NCBI GenBank assembly: GCA_964640305.1
Contig: CAZXFF010000010.1
Span: 1-50,416, forward strand
DNA length: 50,416 bases
Source of the DNA: Coprenecus sp964640305
Lineage (GTDB): Bacteria; Bacteroidota; Bacteroidia; Bacteroidales; UBA932
Direction: 5' to 3'
The notes under the pieces are model-generated. The model was given only the letters and a program-made list of their open reading frames with translations. It had not been told where the DNA came from and did no database searches. Below, one piece after another: positions 7,773-16,755 of the stretch. Position 1 is the stretch's first letter, and each line of letters begins with the position of its first letter. Both the position numbers and the translations under genes were made by a program.

Positions 7773-8371
7773 TGGCAAAGAAAGCTGAAGTTAAAATTGA
7801 AGAACAAGTTAGCTTGAAAGGATACGTTCCTAATCTTCAGAAAAAGTATAAGGAAGAGATAGTTGCCAAACTCCAGAAAGAATTCGGGTTCAAGACTGTC
7901 ATGCAGGTTCCCAAACTGGAGAAAATCACTATCAACCAGGGTCTCGGTATGGCTACTGCAGACAAGAAGCTTGTAGAAGTCGCTCAGCAGGAGCTTACAG
8001 CCATCACTGGTCAGAAAGCGGTTGCGACATACTCAAGAAAGGATATTTCCAACTTCAAACTGCGCCGCGGCATGCCTATCGGTGTTAAAGTCACTCTCCG
8101 TTCTGCAAGGATGTACGAGTTCCTCGAGAGGCTGATCGCCGTTTCTCTGCCCCGCATCAGGGACTTCAACGGTATCAACGAGAAATTTGACGGACGCGGT
8201 AACTATACCCTCGGTATCAAGGAGCAGATTATATTCCCTGAAATAGATATCGATAAGATCGTCAAGATTTTCGGTATGGAAATCACATTCGTGACATCTA
8301 CAGACAAGGATGAAGAGGCTTATGCTCTCCTCCGTGAATTTGGATTGCCTTTTAAGAACAAAAAACAATAA
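7772..8371 (+). CDS. rplE: Large ribosomal subunit protein uL5
   Basis: 199 residues, slightly longer than the usual 180 because of a charged N-terminal extension (about 20 residues, AKKAEVKIEEQ). The core has KITINQGLG, the RRGMPIGVKVTLR loop and the C-terminal LREFGLPF typical of L5. L5 binds 5S rRNA and contacts the P-site tRNA. The start codon overlaps the rplX stop by one base (TAATG). Confidence 0.98.
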   Translation: MAKKAEVKIEEQVSLKGYVPNLQKKYKEEIVAKLQKEFGFKTVMQVPKLEKITINQGLGMATADKKLVEVAQQELTAITGQKAVATYSRKDISNFKLRRGMPIGVKVTLRSARMYEFLERLIAVSLPRIRDFNGINEKFDGRGNYTLGIKEQIIFPEIDIDKIVKIFGMEITFVTSTDKDEEAYALLREFGLPFKNKKQ

Positions 8372-8377
8372 CACAAT

Positions 8378-8647
8378 ATGGCAAAAGAATCAATGAAGGC
8401 ACGCGAAGTGAAGCGTGCAAAGATGTGCGCAAAATACGCTGAAAAGCGTAAAGCCTTGAAGGAAGCCGGAGATTGGGCAGCTCTTGACAAACTTCCCAAG
8501 AACTCAAGCCCCTGCCGTCAGCACAACCGTTGCTCCCTGACCGGTCGTCCTAAAGGATATATGCGTATCTTTGGAATCAGCCGTATCCAGTTCCGTGAAA
8601 TGGCCAGCAAAGGTCTTATTCCCGGAGTAAGGAAGGCAAGCTGGTAG
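8378..8647 (+). CDS. rpsN: Small ribosomal subunit protein uS14, zinc-independent form
   Basis: 89 residues, MAKESMKAREVKRAKMC through GRPKGYMRIFGISRIQFREMA. The length and absence of the paired CxxC ligands identify the long, zinc-independent class of S14. It is followed by an 84-nt gap containing a small hairpin before rpsH. Confidence 0.97.
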   Translation: MAKESMKAREVKRAKMCAKYAEKRKALKEAGDWAALDKLPKNSSPCRQHNRCSLTGRPKGYMRIFGISRIQFREMASKGLIPGVRKASW

Positions 8648-8692
8648 TAAATACGAAACAAAACAATAGATTATTAACCATTGGATATCGGG

Positions 8693-8706
8693 CACCCGTC
8701 CGGGTG
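8693..8706 (+). promoter_or_regulatory. Small GC hairpin in the rpsN-rpsH gap
   Basis: CACCCGTCCGGGTG can fold as a 5-bp stem closed by GTCC. It lies in the 84-nt gap between rpsN and rpsH, 26 nt before the rpsH start, in an otherwise AT-rich sequence. It is not followed by a T-run, so it is not a standard terminator. It could be a binding site for an autoregulatory ribosomal protein such as S8; that is only inference. Confidence 0.35.
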
Positions 8707-8731
8707 TCGAACCAAAAAAACAATTAAAGAA

Positions 8732-9127
8732 ATGACTGATCCAATAGCAGACTACCTGACCAGAGTCAGGAATGCGTATCTCGCAAAACACAAGATCGTT
8801 GAGATACCCGCTTCAAAAATCAAGATGGAAATTACCCGCATTCTCCACGAGAAGGGTTATATCCTGAGTTACAAGCTTGTTGAAGGAACTCCTTCCAGCA
8901 CAATCAAGATAGCGCTCAAATATCATCCTGTTTCCAGGCAGGCGGCTATCAAGAAGATTACCAGGGTATCAACTCCCGGTCTCCGTAAATATGTGGGCGT
9001 TGAGGATATGCCCCGCGTATTGAACGGAATGGGTATTGCCATCATTTCCACTTCCAAGGGCGTGATGACCGACAAGGAAGCAAAGGATATGAACGTAGGC
9101 GGAGAAGTGCTTTGTTACGTATATTAA
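8732..9127 (+). CDS. rpsH: Small ribosomal subunit protein uS8
   Basis: 131 residues starting MTDPIADYLTRVRNAYLA, the typical S8 N-terminus; the longer in-frame reading from 8681 is rejected because it would run through the GC hairpin and adds non-conserved residues. The conserved C-terminal STSKGVMTDKEA segment binds helix 21 of 16S rRNA. In E. coli S8 represses the spc operon; whether that occurs here is unknown. Confidence 0.98.
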   Translation: MTDPIADYLTRVRNAYLAKHKIVEIPASKIKMEITRILHEKGYILSYKLVEGTPSSTIKIALKYHPVSRQAAIKKITRVSTPGLRKYVGVEDMPRVLNGMGIAIISTSKGVMTDKEAKDMNVGGEVLCYVY

Positions 9128-9157
9128 TATTTATAAACATAATTAAACGAATAGAAA

Positions 9158-9718
9158 ATGTCAAGAATCGGAAAATTGCCTGTACACCTGCCGCAGGGCG
9201 TGACTGCTACAGTCGGCGCTGACAATGTGGTAACGGTTAAAGGCCCGCACGGACAACTGAGTCAGAAAGTTGACCCTGATATCAAAGTATCCGTTGACGG
9301 GGACATAATAACAGTAACCCGTCCGACAGACCAGCCTCGTCACCGTTCGATGCATGGTCTTTACCGCGCTCTTATCCACAATATGGTGGTGGGCGTGACA
9401 GAACAATTCACCATCAAGCAGGAACTGATCGGCGTGGGTTACCGCGTGGAAGTCAAAGGTCAGATTCTCGAACTCTCCCTGGGTTATTCCCATGATATCC
9501 ATTTCCAGCTCCCTTCGGAAATCAAAGCTGAAGCAGAGGCTGTAAAGAAAGGACAGAACCCTGTTCTTGTTCTCAAGAGTTGCGACAAACAGCTTCTCGG
9601 CCAGGTAGCTGCGAAGATCCGTTCACTCCGCGCTCCTGAACCGTACAAGGGTAAAGGTATTAAATTCGTCGGCGAGCAGCTTCGTCGCAAAGCCGGTAAG
9701 TCTGCCGGTGCTAAATAA
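9158..9718 (+). CDS. rplF: Large ribosomal subunit protein uL6
   Basis: 186 residues with two related L6 domains: MSRIGKLPVHLPQGV at the start and the hallmark PEPYKGKGIKFVGE near the C-terminus. L6 lies by the factor-binding site and sarcin-ricin loop. Spacing of 30 nt after rpsH and 15 nt before rplR fits one transcript. Confidence 0.98.
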   Translation: MSRIGKLPVHLPQGVTATVGADNVVTVKGPHGQLSQKVDPDIKVSVDGDIITVTRPTDQPRHRSMHGLYRALIHNMVVGVTEQFTIKQELIGVGYRVEVKGQILELSLGYSHDIHFQLPSEIKAEAEAVKKGQNPVLVLKSCDKQLLGQVAAKIRSLRAPEPYKGKGIKFVGEQLRRKAGKSAGAK

Positions 9719-9733
9719 TAGGAGGACAAGAGT

Positions 9734-10096
9734 ATGGCAATGACTAAAATAGCAAGAAGACAGAGAATACGCTACCGCATCCGCAAGGTGGTAAGTGGTA
9801 CTGCCGAAAAGCCCAGGATGTCAGTATTCAGAAGCAATAAGCAGATATATGTTCAGATCATTGACGACGTGAAGGGAAATACCCTTGTTTACGCCGGTTC
9901 AAATGATAAAGCTCTGGCAGAAGCCGTAAAGGGCAAGACCGCAACTGAAGTTGCAGCCCTGGTCGGTAAGCTTGCAGCTGAACGTGCTATCGAAAAAGGG
10001 ATTTCAACCGTGGCTTTCGACCGCGGAGGTTATCTCTATCACGGAAGAGTTAAAAGTTTGGCAGATGCAGCCCGTGAGGGAGGCCTTAAATTCTAA
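9734..10096 (+). CDS. rplR: Large ribosomal subunit protein uL18
   Basis: 120 residues, with RQRIRYRIRKVVSGTAEKPRMSVFRSNKQIYVQIIDD and the C-terminal FDRGGYLYHGRVKSLADAAREGGLKF, both diagnostic of the 5S-rRNA-binding protein L18. An AGGAGG 8 nt upstream supports the ATG at 9734 over the one two codons later. Confidence 0.98.
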   Translation: MAMTKIARRQRIRYRIRKVVSGTAEKPRMSVFRSNKQIYVQIIDDVKGNTLVYAGSNDKALAEAVKGKTATEVAALVGKLAAERAIEKGISTVAFDRGGYLYHGRVKSLADAAREGGLKF

Positions 10097-10102
10097 GAGA
10101 CT

Positions 10103-10621
10103 ATGGCAGATATAAATGTAAAGAAAGTAAAAACCACCGATCTCGAACTTAAAGACAGATTGGTTGCAGTACAGAGGGTTACGAAAGTGACCAAAGGTGG
10201 ACGCCATTTCAGTTTCGCTGCAATCGTGGTTGTAGGAGATGAAAAAGGTGTCGTAGGTTATGGTCTCGGTAAGGCCAACGAAGTTACTACCGCTATCTCA
10301 AAAGGGATAGAGGACGCTAAGAAGAATCTCGTTAAGGTGCCTCTGAACAAGAGGACCATTCCCCATGAGCAGGAAGCCAAGTTCGGCGGTGCCAAAGTAT
10401 TCATGAAACCTGCAGCTCCCGGTACCGGAGTAAAGGCCGGTGGTGCGATGCGTGCTGTGTTTGAATCAGTAGGCGTGCAGGACGTTTTGGCTAAGTCAAA
10501 AGGTTCTTCCAACCCTCATAACCTCGTTAAGGCTACCATTGCAGCCCTTGCAGAACTTCGCGATGCATATACAGTAGCCGGAGTACGCGGTATTCCCATG
10601 CAAAGAGTATTTAAAGGATAA
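10103..10621 (+). CDS. rpsE: Small ribosomal subunit protein uS5
   Basis: 172 residues containing the S5 dsRBD-like domain (VTKVTKGGRHFSFAAIVVVGD) and the GSSNPHNLVKATIAAL segment. S5 lines the mRNA entry channel and influences translational accuracy. Start 6 nt after rplR. Confidence 0.98.
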   Translation: MADINVKKVKTTDLELKDRLVAVQRVTKVTKGGRHFSFAAIVVVGDEKGVVGYGLGKANEVTTAISKGIEDAKKNLVKVPLNKRTIPHEQEAKFGGAKVFMKPAAPGTGVKAGGAMRAVFESVGVQDVLAKSKGSSNPHNLVKATIAALAELRDAYTVAGVRGIPMQRVFKG

Positions 10622-10634
10622 GGAGGTGAAAGTC

Positions 10635-10814
10635 ATGAAAGTAAGAGTTACACAGATTAAAAGCAAAAACGGTTCAACACAGAGACAGAGGGCAAACCTC
10701 GAATCACTCGGACTGCGCCGTTTGCACCAGTCGGTAGAGATTGAACTCACCCCCGTTACCAACGGAATGATCCAGAAGGTGCTCCACCTCGTCAAAGTAG
10801 AAGAAATCAATTAA
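10635..10814 (+). CDS. rpmD: Large ribosomal subunit protein uL30
   Basis: 59 residues, MKVRVTQIKSKNGSTQRQRANLESLGLRRLHQSVE, the bacterial short form of L30. The ATG at 10635 follows AAGGAGGTG by 7 nt; the in-frame GTG at 10626 is part of that Shine-Dalgarno sequence and is unlikely to be the start. Confidence 0.96.
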   Translation: MKVRVTQIKSKNGSTQRQRANLESLGLRRLHQSVEIELTPVTNGMIQKVLHLVKVEEIN

Positions 10815-10831
10815 AAACGGAGGTTATCGAG

Positions 10832-11278
10832 ATGAAACTACATAATTTAAAACCAGCTGAGGGTTCTACAAAGAATGTAAAACGTGTCGGCAGAGGCGAA
10901 GGTTCAGGTCATGGCGGACAGTCTACACGTGGTATGAACGGTGCAAAATCCCGTTCAGGCTATAGCAGGAAGATAGGCTTTGAAGGAGGTCAGATGCCTA
11001 TCCAGAGACGTCTTCCCAAATTCGGTTTCAAGAATCCCACCAGAATTGAATATAAGGCAATCAACGTTTCAACCCTTCAAGAACTGAGCGAAAAGAGAAA
11101 CATCAATGTTATCGATTTCGACGTTCTCATCGAGGCTGGCCTGGTGTCGAAGAATGACAAGGTGAAAATCCTCGGCAACGGAGAGTTGAAGGCTAAACTT
11201 GAAGTGACCGCTGATGCTTTCTCCAAGTCTGCAATCGCGAAGATCGAGGCTTTGGAAGGGAAAGCGATAGTACTGTAA
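10832..11278 (+). CDS. rplO: Large ribosomal subunit protein uL15
   Basis: 148 residues with the glycine-rich N-terminal tail (GRGEGSGHGGQSTRGMNGAKSR) and GFEGGQMPIQRRLPKFGF, both hallmarks of L15, a late 50S assembly protein. It lies directly upstream of secY, the conserved order of the spc operon. Confidence 0.98.
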   Translation: MKLHNLKPAEGSTKNVKRVGRGEGSGHGGQSTRGMNGAKSRSGYSRKIGFEGGQMPIQRRLPKFGFKNPTRIEYKAINVSTLQELSEKRNINVIDFDVLIEAGLVSKNDKVKILGNGELKAKLEVTADAFSKSAIAKIEALEGKAIVL

Positions 11279-11301
11279 AAGCTTAACATCCTGGAACAAC
11301 G

Positions 11302-12621
11302 ATGAAGAGATTTTTTCAAACTATCAAAAACATCTTCAAGATTGAGGAACTGAGGAAAAGGATAGGTTATACCTTCCTTCTCCTCATTGTTTACCGTTTC
11401 GGAAGTTTTGTGGTACTTCCCGGTATTGATCCGAACCAGCTTGCAGCATTGGAGCAGCAGGCTTCTTCCGGTCTTCTCAGTCTTTTGGATATGTTTTCCG
11501 GCGGTGCGTTCGGTAATGCCTCCATTTTTGCATTGGGGGTTATGCCATATATCTCCGCTTCCATCGTCATCCAGCTTCTTGGAGTGATGGTTCCCTATTT
11601 CCAGAGAATGATGAGGGAAGGGGAAAGCGGACGTAGAAAAATGAACCAGTGGACACGCTATCTCACAATTGCAATCCTTCTTTTGCAAGGACCTGCGTAC
11701 ATTACCAACCTTCACGCACAGTTGCCTGCAGAAGCGTTTCTCATACAAGGTTTCGGATACAATATCTTTGCAACGATTGTACTCATGGCGGGCACAATGT
11801 TTGTCATGTGGCTTGGCGAGCGCATAACCGACAGGGGTATCGGTAACGGTATCTCACTGATCATTATGGTCGGTATTATCGCACGTCTGCCCTTTGCACT
11901 TTTCGCGGAAGCAGCACAGAGATTCAACCAGACCAACGGAGGACCTCTCATGTTCCTCATAGAACTGGTTATACTCTTCCTTGTTTTCGTTGCTACCATT
12001 GCCCTTGTACAGGGTCAGCGCAAAGTTCCTGTACAGTATGCGAAGAGAATTGTAGGAAACAAGCAGTACGGTGGTGTCCGTCAGTATATACCTCTGAAAA
12101 TAAACGCGGCCGGCGTAATGCCGATTATTTTCGCACAGGCGCTGATGATGTTCCCTCTCCTCCTTTCACGTTTTGATGCGTCAAGGGGATTGGCTGCGAC
12201 CCTTAGTGACTACACCGGATTCTGGTACAACTTCATTTTCGCAATCCTCGTGATAGCCTTCACCTACTTCTATACGGCGGTAACAGTGAACCCTACCATG
12301 ATGGCTGAGGAGATGAAGAAGAACGGCGGCTTTATTCCCGGTGTGAAACCCGGTAAGAAAACTGCCGACTATTTGGATGCGATAATGTCAAGAATTACCC
12401 TGCCTGGATCATTCTTCCTGGCAATAGTGGCGATTCTCCCGGCATTTGCAAGGATCTTCGGAATAAACAACCAGTTCGCCCAGTTCTATGGAGGAACCTC
12501 GTTGCTTATTCTCGTAGGCGTAGTGTTGGATACCCTTCAGCAGATCGAATCCCATCTGCTCATGCGCCACTACGACGGTTTGATGAAGACAGGACGTCTT
12601 AAAGGACGTTCAGGAATGTAA
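11302..12621 (+). CDS. secY: Protein translocase subunit SecY
   Basis: 439 residues with ten predicted membrane segments, forming the SecYEG channel in the inner membrane. Recognisable are RIGYTFLLLIVYRFGSFVVLPGID at the first segment, the plug region, GNGISLIIMVGI, and the cytoplasmic loops QRKVPVQYAKRI and MKKNGGFIPGVKPGKKTADYLD that contact SecA and ribosome. Full length and cotranscribed with rplO and map. Confidence 0.98.
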   Translation: MKRFFQTIKNIFKIEELRKRIGYTFLLLIVYRFGSFVVLPGIDPNQLAALEQQASSGLLSLLDMFSGGAFGNASIFALGVMPYISASIVIQLLGVMVPYFQRMMREGESGRRKMNQWTRYLTIAILLLQGPAYITNLHAQLPAEAFLIQGFGYNIFATIVLMAGTMFVMWLGERITDRGIGNGISLIIMVGIIARLPFALFAEAAQRFNQTNGGPLMFLIELVILFLVFVATIALVQGQRKVPVQYAKRIVGNKQYGGVRQYIPLKINAAGVMPIIFAQALMMFPLLLSRFDASRGLAATLSDYTGFWYNFIFAILVIAFTYFYTAVTVNPTMMAEEMKKNGGFIPGVKPGKKTADYLDAIMSRITLPGSFFLAIVAILPAFARIFGINNQFAQFYGGTSLLILVGVVLDTLQQIESHLLMRHYDGLMKTGRLKGRSGM

Positions 12622-12641
12622 TTCTCAAAAGTTCTTTGAGT

Positions 12642-13415
12642 ATGATAAGAATAAAATCCGAAGAAGAAATCGAAATTCTCAGGGAGAATGCGATTCTGGT
12701 TTCAAAAACCCTGGCTGAAGTCGGCAGGCACATAGCTCCAGGAGTTACGACTATGGAGCTTGACAAGGTGGCTGAGACATTCATCCGTGACAATGGTGCG
12801 GAACCTGGCTTCTTGGGATACGGCGGCTTCCCTTATACGCTGTGTATTTCCGTAAACGATGTAGTGGTCCATGGTTTTCCTTCGGACTACAAACTCAAGG
12901 AGGGAGATATCGTTTCCGTGGACTGTGGTACTATATATAAAGGTTTCTACGGTGATTCTGCCTACACTTTCCCGGTTGGAGAGGTAGATGAAGAAACAGC
13001 CAAACTTCTTAAGGTCACCAAGGAATCTTTGTATCGCGGCATAGAAAAAGCAGTTGCAGGAAACAGGATAGGGGATATAGGTCATGCAATCCAGTCCTAT
13101 TGCGAAGGTTTCGGATTTTCAGTAGTCCGCGAAATGGTAGGCCACGGTATCGGCAGGAATATGCACGAACATCCCGAGGTCCCCAATTATGGAAAAGCGG
13201 GTACCGGAAAGAAACTGGTCAAAGGTATGACGATATGTATAGAACCTATGATCAATGCGGGCGGTAAAGCAATTTACCTGCACGACAACGGATGGGCGGT
13301 AAGTACCAATGACAAGAAGAATTCCGCACATTTCGAATTGACGGTCGCTGTCGGTGACGATAAAGCCGATGTTCTGTCAACTTTCGACTTTATAGAAGGT
13401 AAAAGACAATATTGA
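12642..13415 (+). CDS. map: Methionine aminopeptidase type I
   Basis: 257 residues of the M24 pita-bread fold, removing N-terminal Met from new proteins. Metal and substrate residues are visible: VVHGFP, the Asp pair in VSVDCGTIYKGFYGDSAY, GHGIG, EPMI and HFELTV. The ATG at 12642 (MIRIKSEEEIEILREN) fits the family; a TTG two codons upstream is rejected. It ends 23 nt before infA. Confidence 0.97.
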   Translation: MIRIKSEEEIEILRENAILVSKTLAEVGRHIAPGVTTMELDKVAETFIRDNGAEPGFLGYGGFPYTLCISVNDVVVHGFPSDYKLKEGDIVSVDCGTIYKGFYGDSAYTFPVGEVDEETAKLLKVTKESLYRGIEKAVAGNRIGDIGHAIQSYCEGFGFSVVREMVGHGIGRNMHEHPEVPNYGKAGTGKKLVKGMTICIEPMINAGGKAIYLHDNGWAVSTNDKKNSAHFELTVAVGDDKADVLSTFDFIEGKRQY

Positions 13416-13438
13416 ATTATAAGAGACAATTAATACTT

Positions 13439-13657
13439 ATGCCAAAACAAGCTGCAATAGAAAAAGAAGGTACGATTATCGAGGCGTTGTCCAATGCCAT
13501 GTTCCGTGTGGAGTTAGATAACGGCCATGTAATCATCGCCCACATTTCCGGCAAGATGCGTATGCACTACATCCGTATCCTGCCCGGCGATAAGGTAAGA
13601 GTTGAGATGTCCCCTTATGATTTGTCAAAAGGAAGAATTTCTTTCAGATACAAATAA
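13439..13657 (+). CDS. infA: Translation initiation factor IF-1
   Basis: 72 residues, MPKQAAIEKEGTIIEALSNAMFRVELDNG with the S1-like OB fold and the GDKVRVEMSPYDLSKGRI signature. An in-frame TTG at 13412 would add nine non-conserved residues and overlap map, so the ATG at 13439 is chosen. IF-1 binds the ribosomal A site during initiation. Confidence 0.97.
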   Translation: MPKQAAIEKEGTIIEALSNAMFRVELDNGHVIIAHISGKMRMHYIRILPGDKVRVEMSPYDLSKGRISFRYK

Positions 13658-13668
13658 AAAATTAAGAT

Positions 13669-13785
13669 ATGAAAGTCAAAGCATCCATTAAAAAGCGCAG
13701 CGAGGATTGCAAGATTGTTAAACGCAAAGGTCGCCTCTACGTAATTTGTAAAAAGAATCCCAAATTCAAGATGCGCCAGGGATAA
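13669..13785 (+). CDS. rpmJ: Large ribosomal subunit protein bL36
   Basis: A 38-residue ORF, MKVKASIKKRSEDCKIVKRK followed by the typical KNPKFKMRQG end of L36. Of the four zinc ligands of the classical form, only Cys14 and Cys27 remain: position 11 is Ser and position 33 is Phe instead of His. Zinc binding is therefore doubtful, as in other zinc-free L36 variants. It sits 11 nt after infA and 33 nt before rpsM, its standard place. Confidence 0.95.
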   Translation: MKVKASIKKRSEDCKIVKRKGRLYVICKKNPKFKMRQG

Positions 13786-13818
13786 TAAATTGTAAAACAA
13801 ATAAAAAAGTAATATAAT

Positions 13819-14196
13819 ATGGCACGTATAGCCGGTGTAGATTTACCTAAAAACAAAAGAGGAGAGATAGGTCTTACCTATATCTACGGTATCGGTCGCA
13901 GTTCTGCAAGAAAGATACTTACCGAATGCGGTATCGATTTCGACACCAAGGTAAGCGATTGGAATGACGACCAGATCGCAGCTATCAGGGCAATCATCTC
14001 TGAGCAGTACAAAATCGAAGGTGAACTTCGTTCATCTGTACAGTTGAACATCAAGCGTCTGATGGATATCGGATGTTACAGAGGTATCCGCCACCGTATC
14101 GGACTCCCTGTGCGCGGACAGAGCACAAAGAACAATGCCCGTACACGTAAGGGTAAGAAGAAGACTGTGGCTAACAAGAAAAAAGCAACCAAGTAA
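13819..14196 (+). CDS. rpsM: Small ribosomal subunit protein uS13
   Basis: 125 residues, MARIAGVDLPKNKRGEIGLTYIYGIG with the helix-hairpin-like core and the C-terminal RGLPVRGQ-type segment (here RIGLPVRGQSTKNNARTRKGK). S13 contacts the 50S subunit and P-site tRNA. Begins the alpha-operon part of the cluster. Confidence 0.98.
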   Translation: MARIAGVDLPKNKRGEIGLTYIYGIGRSSARKILTECGIDFDTKVSDWNDDQIAAIRAIISEQYKIEGELRSSVQLNIKRLMDIGCYRGIRHRIGLPVRGQSTKNNARTRKGKKKTVANKKKATK

Positions 14197-14209
14197 ACGT
14201 AACTGAATT

Positions 14210-14602
14210 ATGGCAAAGAAAACAGGAACAACGAATAGAAAAAGAGTCGTTAAGGTCGATGCTTACGGCGAAGCCCATATTTCATCTACCTTTAACAATG
14301 TCATTGTTACCATGACTAACTCCTTAGGCCAGGTAATCAGTTGGTCGTCAGCTGGTAAAATGGGTTTCAGAGGATCCAAGAAAAACACTCCGTATGCTGC
14401 ACAGGTAGCAGCTGCAGATGCAGCCAAGGTTGCTTATGATCTGGGTCTCCGCAAGATTAAAGCATATGTGAAGGGTCCCGGTGCAGGTCGTGAATCTGCA
14501 ATCCGTACGATTTACACAACCGGTATCGAAGTAACCGAAATCATAGACGTTACTCCCCTTCCCCATAATGGTTGCCGTCCCAAAGGACGCCGTAAGGTAT
14601 AA
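14210..14602 (+). CDS. rpsK: Small ribosomal subunit protein uS11
   Basis: 130 residues containing AHISSTFNNVIVTMTNSLGQVISWSSAG and ending in the conserved TPLPHNGCRPKGRRKV. S11 is part of the 30S platform near the mRNA exit. It starts 13 nt after rpsM. Confidence 0.99.
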   Translation: MAKKTGTTNRKRVVKVDAYGEAHISSTFNNVIVTMTNSLGQVISWSSAGKMGFRGSKKNTPYAAQVAAADAAKVAYDLGLRKIKAYVKGPGAGRESAIRTIYTTGIEVTEIIDVTPLPHNGCRPKGRRKV

Positions 14603-14635
14603 TTTGTTTAATTTGATTGATTAAAAATTTAGAAT

Positions 14636-15238
14636 ATGGCAAGATATACAGGGCCCTCAACAAAAATTGCCCGCAAATTCGGCGAACCGATCTATGGACC
14701 GGACAGGTATTTCGAAAAGAAAAACTATCCCCCGGGACAGCATGGGCTTGCTAAAAAACGCAAAAAGACTTCCGAGTACGGAATTCAGCTGAAGGAAAAA
14801 CAGAAGGTTAAATATACTTATGGTGTTCTGGAAAGACAATTCCGCAACACATACGCCAAGGCTCAGAAAATGAAAGGCCGTACAGGTGAAAACCTCCTCC
14901 TCCTTCTCGAATCCAGACTTGACAACATAGTTTACCGTATGGGTATCGCTCCTACACGTGCAGCAGCAAGGCAGCTTGTTTCACACTGCCATATCGTGCT
15001 GAACGGTGAAGTATGCAACATCCCTTCAACCATCGTCAAACCCGGTGAAACAGTCGGTGTACGCGAAAGGTCAAAGAGTCTGGAAGTTATCCAGAACAGT
15101 GTTGCAGATACCTGCAAATATTCATGGATTGAGTGGAACCGTTCCGAACTTACAGGAAAGTTCCTTAACCTGCCTGAAAGAACAGAGATACCTGAAACCA
15201 TTAACGAGCAGTTGATAGTCGAATTGTACTCCAAATAA
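14636..15238 (+). CDS. rpsD: Small ribosomal subunit protein uS4
   Basis: 200 residues with an S4 RNA-binding domain (RLDNIVYRMGIAPTRAAARQLVSHCHIVLNGE) and the Bacteroidetes-type N-terminus MARYTGPSTKIARKFGEPI, which lacks the zinc-binding cysteines of some S4 proteins. S4 initiates 30S assembly and autoregulates the alpha operon in other bacteria. Confidence 0.98.
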   Translation: MARYTGPSTKIARKFGEPIYGPDRYFEKKNYPPGQHGLAKKRKKTSEYGIQLKEKQKVKYTYGVLERQFRNTYAKAQKMKGRTGENLLLLLESRLDNIVYRMGIAPTRAAARQLVSHCHIVLNGEVCNIPSTIVKPGETVGVRERSKSLEVIQNSVADTCKYSWIEWNRSELTGKFLNLPERTEIPETINEQLIVELYSK

Positions 15239-15249
15239 TAAATAAAGTC

Positions 15250-16278
15250 ATGGCGATATTATCATTTCAAAAACCGGACAAAGTAATAATGCTCGAATCT
15301 ACCGATACTTTCGGCAAATTCGAATTCCGTCCACTCGAACCCGGATACGGGATAACAATAGGAAATGCGCTCCGCAGGGTATTGTTGTCATCGCTGGAAG
15401 GGTTTGCAATCACCTCTATGAGGATAGAGGGTGTAAGCCATGAGTTCGACACTATCCCGGGCGTTATCGAGAGTGTTGTCGATATTATTCTGAATCTAAA
15501 ACAAGTACGTTTCAAAAGGGAAGTCAAGGAAGAGGAAGAGGAGACAGTCAGCTTCACTGTAACCGGAAAGCAGGAATTTACAGCAGAAGACATTTCAAAG
15601 AATCTCTGCAGCTTTTCCATTCTCAATCCGGAACTCCATATCTGCTCCATGGAACCGAATGTGAAACTCAATGTCGAGCTTCATATCGGCAAAGGCAGGG
15701 GATATGTACCTTCTGATGAGAATAAAGTCGAGTCTGCTCCTATGAACACGATTCCCATCGACTCTATATTCACGCCTATCAAGAATGTGAATTATTATGT
15801 GGATGACTATCGTGTGGAACAGAAGACTGACTACGACAAGCTCAACATAGAGATTACGACTGACGGTTCGATTCATCCTAAGGATGCTCTTACCGAGGCG
15901 GCTAAGATCCTTATTTACCACTTCATGCTCTTCTCCGACGAGAAGATAACCCTCGAGGCACCCATGGAAAAGAATGCTCCTGAGGCACTGGATGAAGAGT
16001 CACTCCGTATGCGTCACCTTCTCCTTACGAAACTCTCCGATATGGAACTTTCCGTAAGGGCCTTGAATTGCTTGAAGGCAGCTGATATCGAGACATTCGC
16101 AGATCTCGTTTCGCACCAGCGTTCAGAGCTCATACGTTTCAGGAATTTCGGAAAGAAATCCATGAACGAAATCGACCTTCTTATGGAAAGGGTGAAACTT
16201 ACATTCGGGATGGATGTAACCAAATACAATATTCAAGTTAAAAAGAAGAAAACAGAAGTAGAAAATGAGGCACAATAA
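15250..16278 (+). CDS. rpoA: RNA polymerase subunit alpha
   Basis: 342 residues: the N-terminal dimerisation domain (GYGITIGNALRRVLLSSLEG, KQVRFKREV), a short linker and the C-terminal helix-hairpin domain (LSVRALNCLKAADIETFADLV, IRFRNFGKKSMNEIDLLMERV). It begins 11 nt after rpsD, and its last 14 nt overlap the start of rplQ. Confidence 0.99.
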   Translation: MAILSFQKPDKVIMLESTDTFGKFEFRPLEPGYGITIGNALRRVLLSSLEGFAITSMRIEGVSHEFDTIPGVIESVVDIILNLKQVRFKREVKEEEEETVSFTVTGKQEFTAEDISKNLCSFSILNPELHICSMEPNVKLNVELHIGKGRGYVPSDENKVESAPMNTIPIDSIFTPIKNVNYYVDDYRVEQKTDYDKLNIEITTDGSIHPKDALTEAAKILIYHFMLFSDEKITLEAPMEKNAPEALDEESLRMRHLLLTKLSDMELSVRALNCLKAADIETFADLVSHQRSELIRFRNFGKKSMNEIDLLMERVKLTFGMDVTKYNIQVKKKKTEVENEAQ

Positions 16279-16735
16279 AGGATTCAACCACTTAGGTCGC
16301 AAGAGCGGTCACCGCAAAGCTTTGTTGTCAAACATGGCTTCGTCCCTGATAATGCACAAACGCATTGAGACCACACTTGCCAAGGCAAAGGCATTGAGGG
16401 AGTATGTAGAACCCCTCATTACCAAGTCTAAAGATGATTCGACACACTCACGTCGTACCGTATTCGCTTATCTGAAGAATAAGGAAGCTGTCAGCGAACT
16501 GTTCCGCAATGTGGCTCCCAAGATTGCTGATCGTCCAGGCGGATATACCCGCATCATCAAGATCGGTTTCAGACAGGGCGATGCAGCTGAGATGGCATTC
16601 ATTGAGCTTGTAGACTTCAATGAAGCAGTACTTGGAACAACCAAGGCTGCCGAGAAGAAGACTACAACCCGCCGCAGCCGCAAGAAAGCAGCCGCTCCTG
16701 CAGCAGAAGCAGAAGAAGCGCCCAAGGCCGAATAA
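16265..16735 (+). CDS. rplQ: Large ribosomal subunit protein bL17
   Basis: 156 residues: a standard L17 core (MRHNKGFNHLGRKSGHRKALLSNMA; GGYTRIIKIGFRQGDAAEMAFIEL) plus a tail of about 30 residues rich in Lys, Ala and Glu. The start lies inside the end of rpoA in another frame (14-bp overlap), indicating translational coupling. It is the last ribosomal gene and is followed after 20 nt by a strong terminator. Confidence 0.98.
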   Translation: MRHNKGFNHLGRKSGHRKALLSNMASSLIMHKRIETTLAKAKALREYVEPLITKSKDDSTHSRRTVFAYLKNKEAVSELFRNVAPKIADRPGGYTRIIKIGFRQGDAAEMAFIELVDFNEAVLGTTKAAEKKTTTRRSRKKAAAPAAEAEEAPKAE

Positions 16736-16755
16736 CGGAAATGCTCTTGAAGAAT

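Noticed and set aside
8681..8731. Longer N-terminus for ribosomal protein S8
   Set aside because: The extra 17 codons cover a GC hairpin and do not resemble S8; the canonical MTDPIADY start is at 8732.
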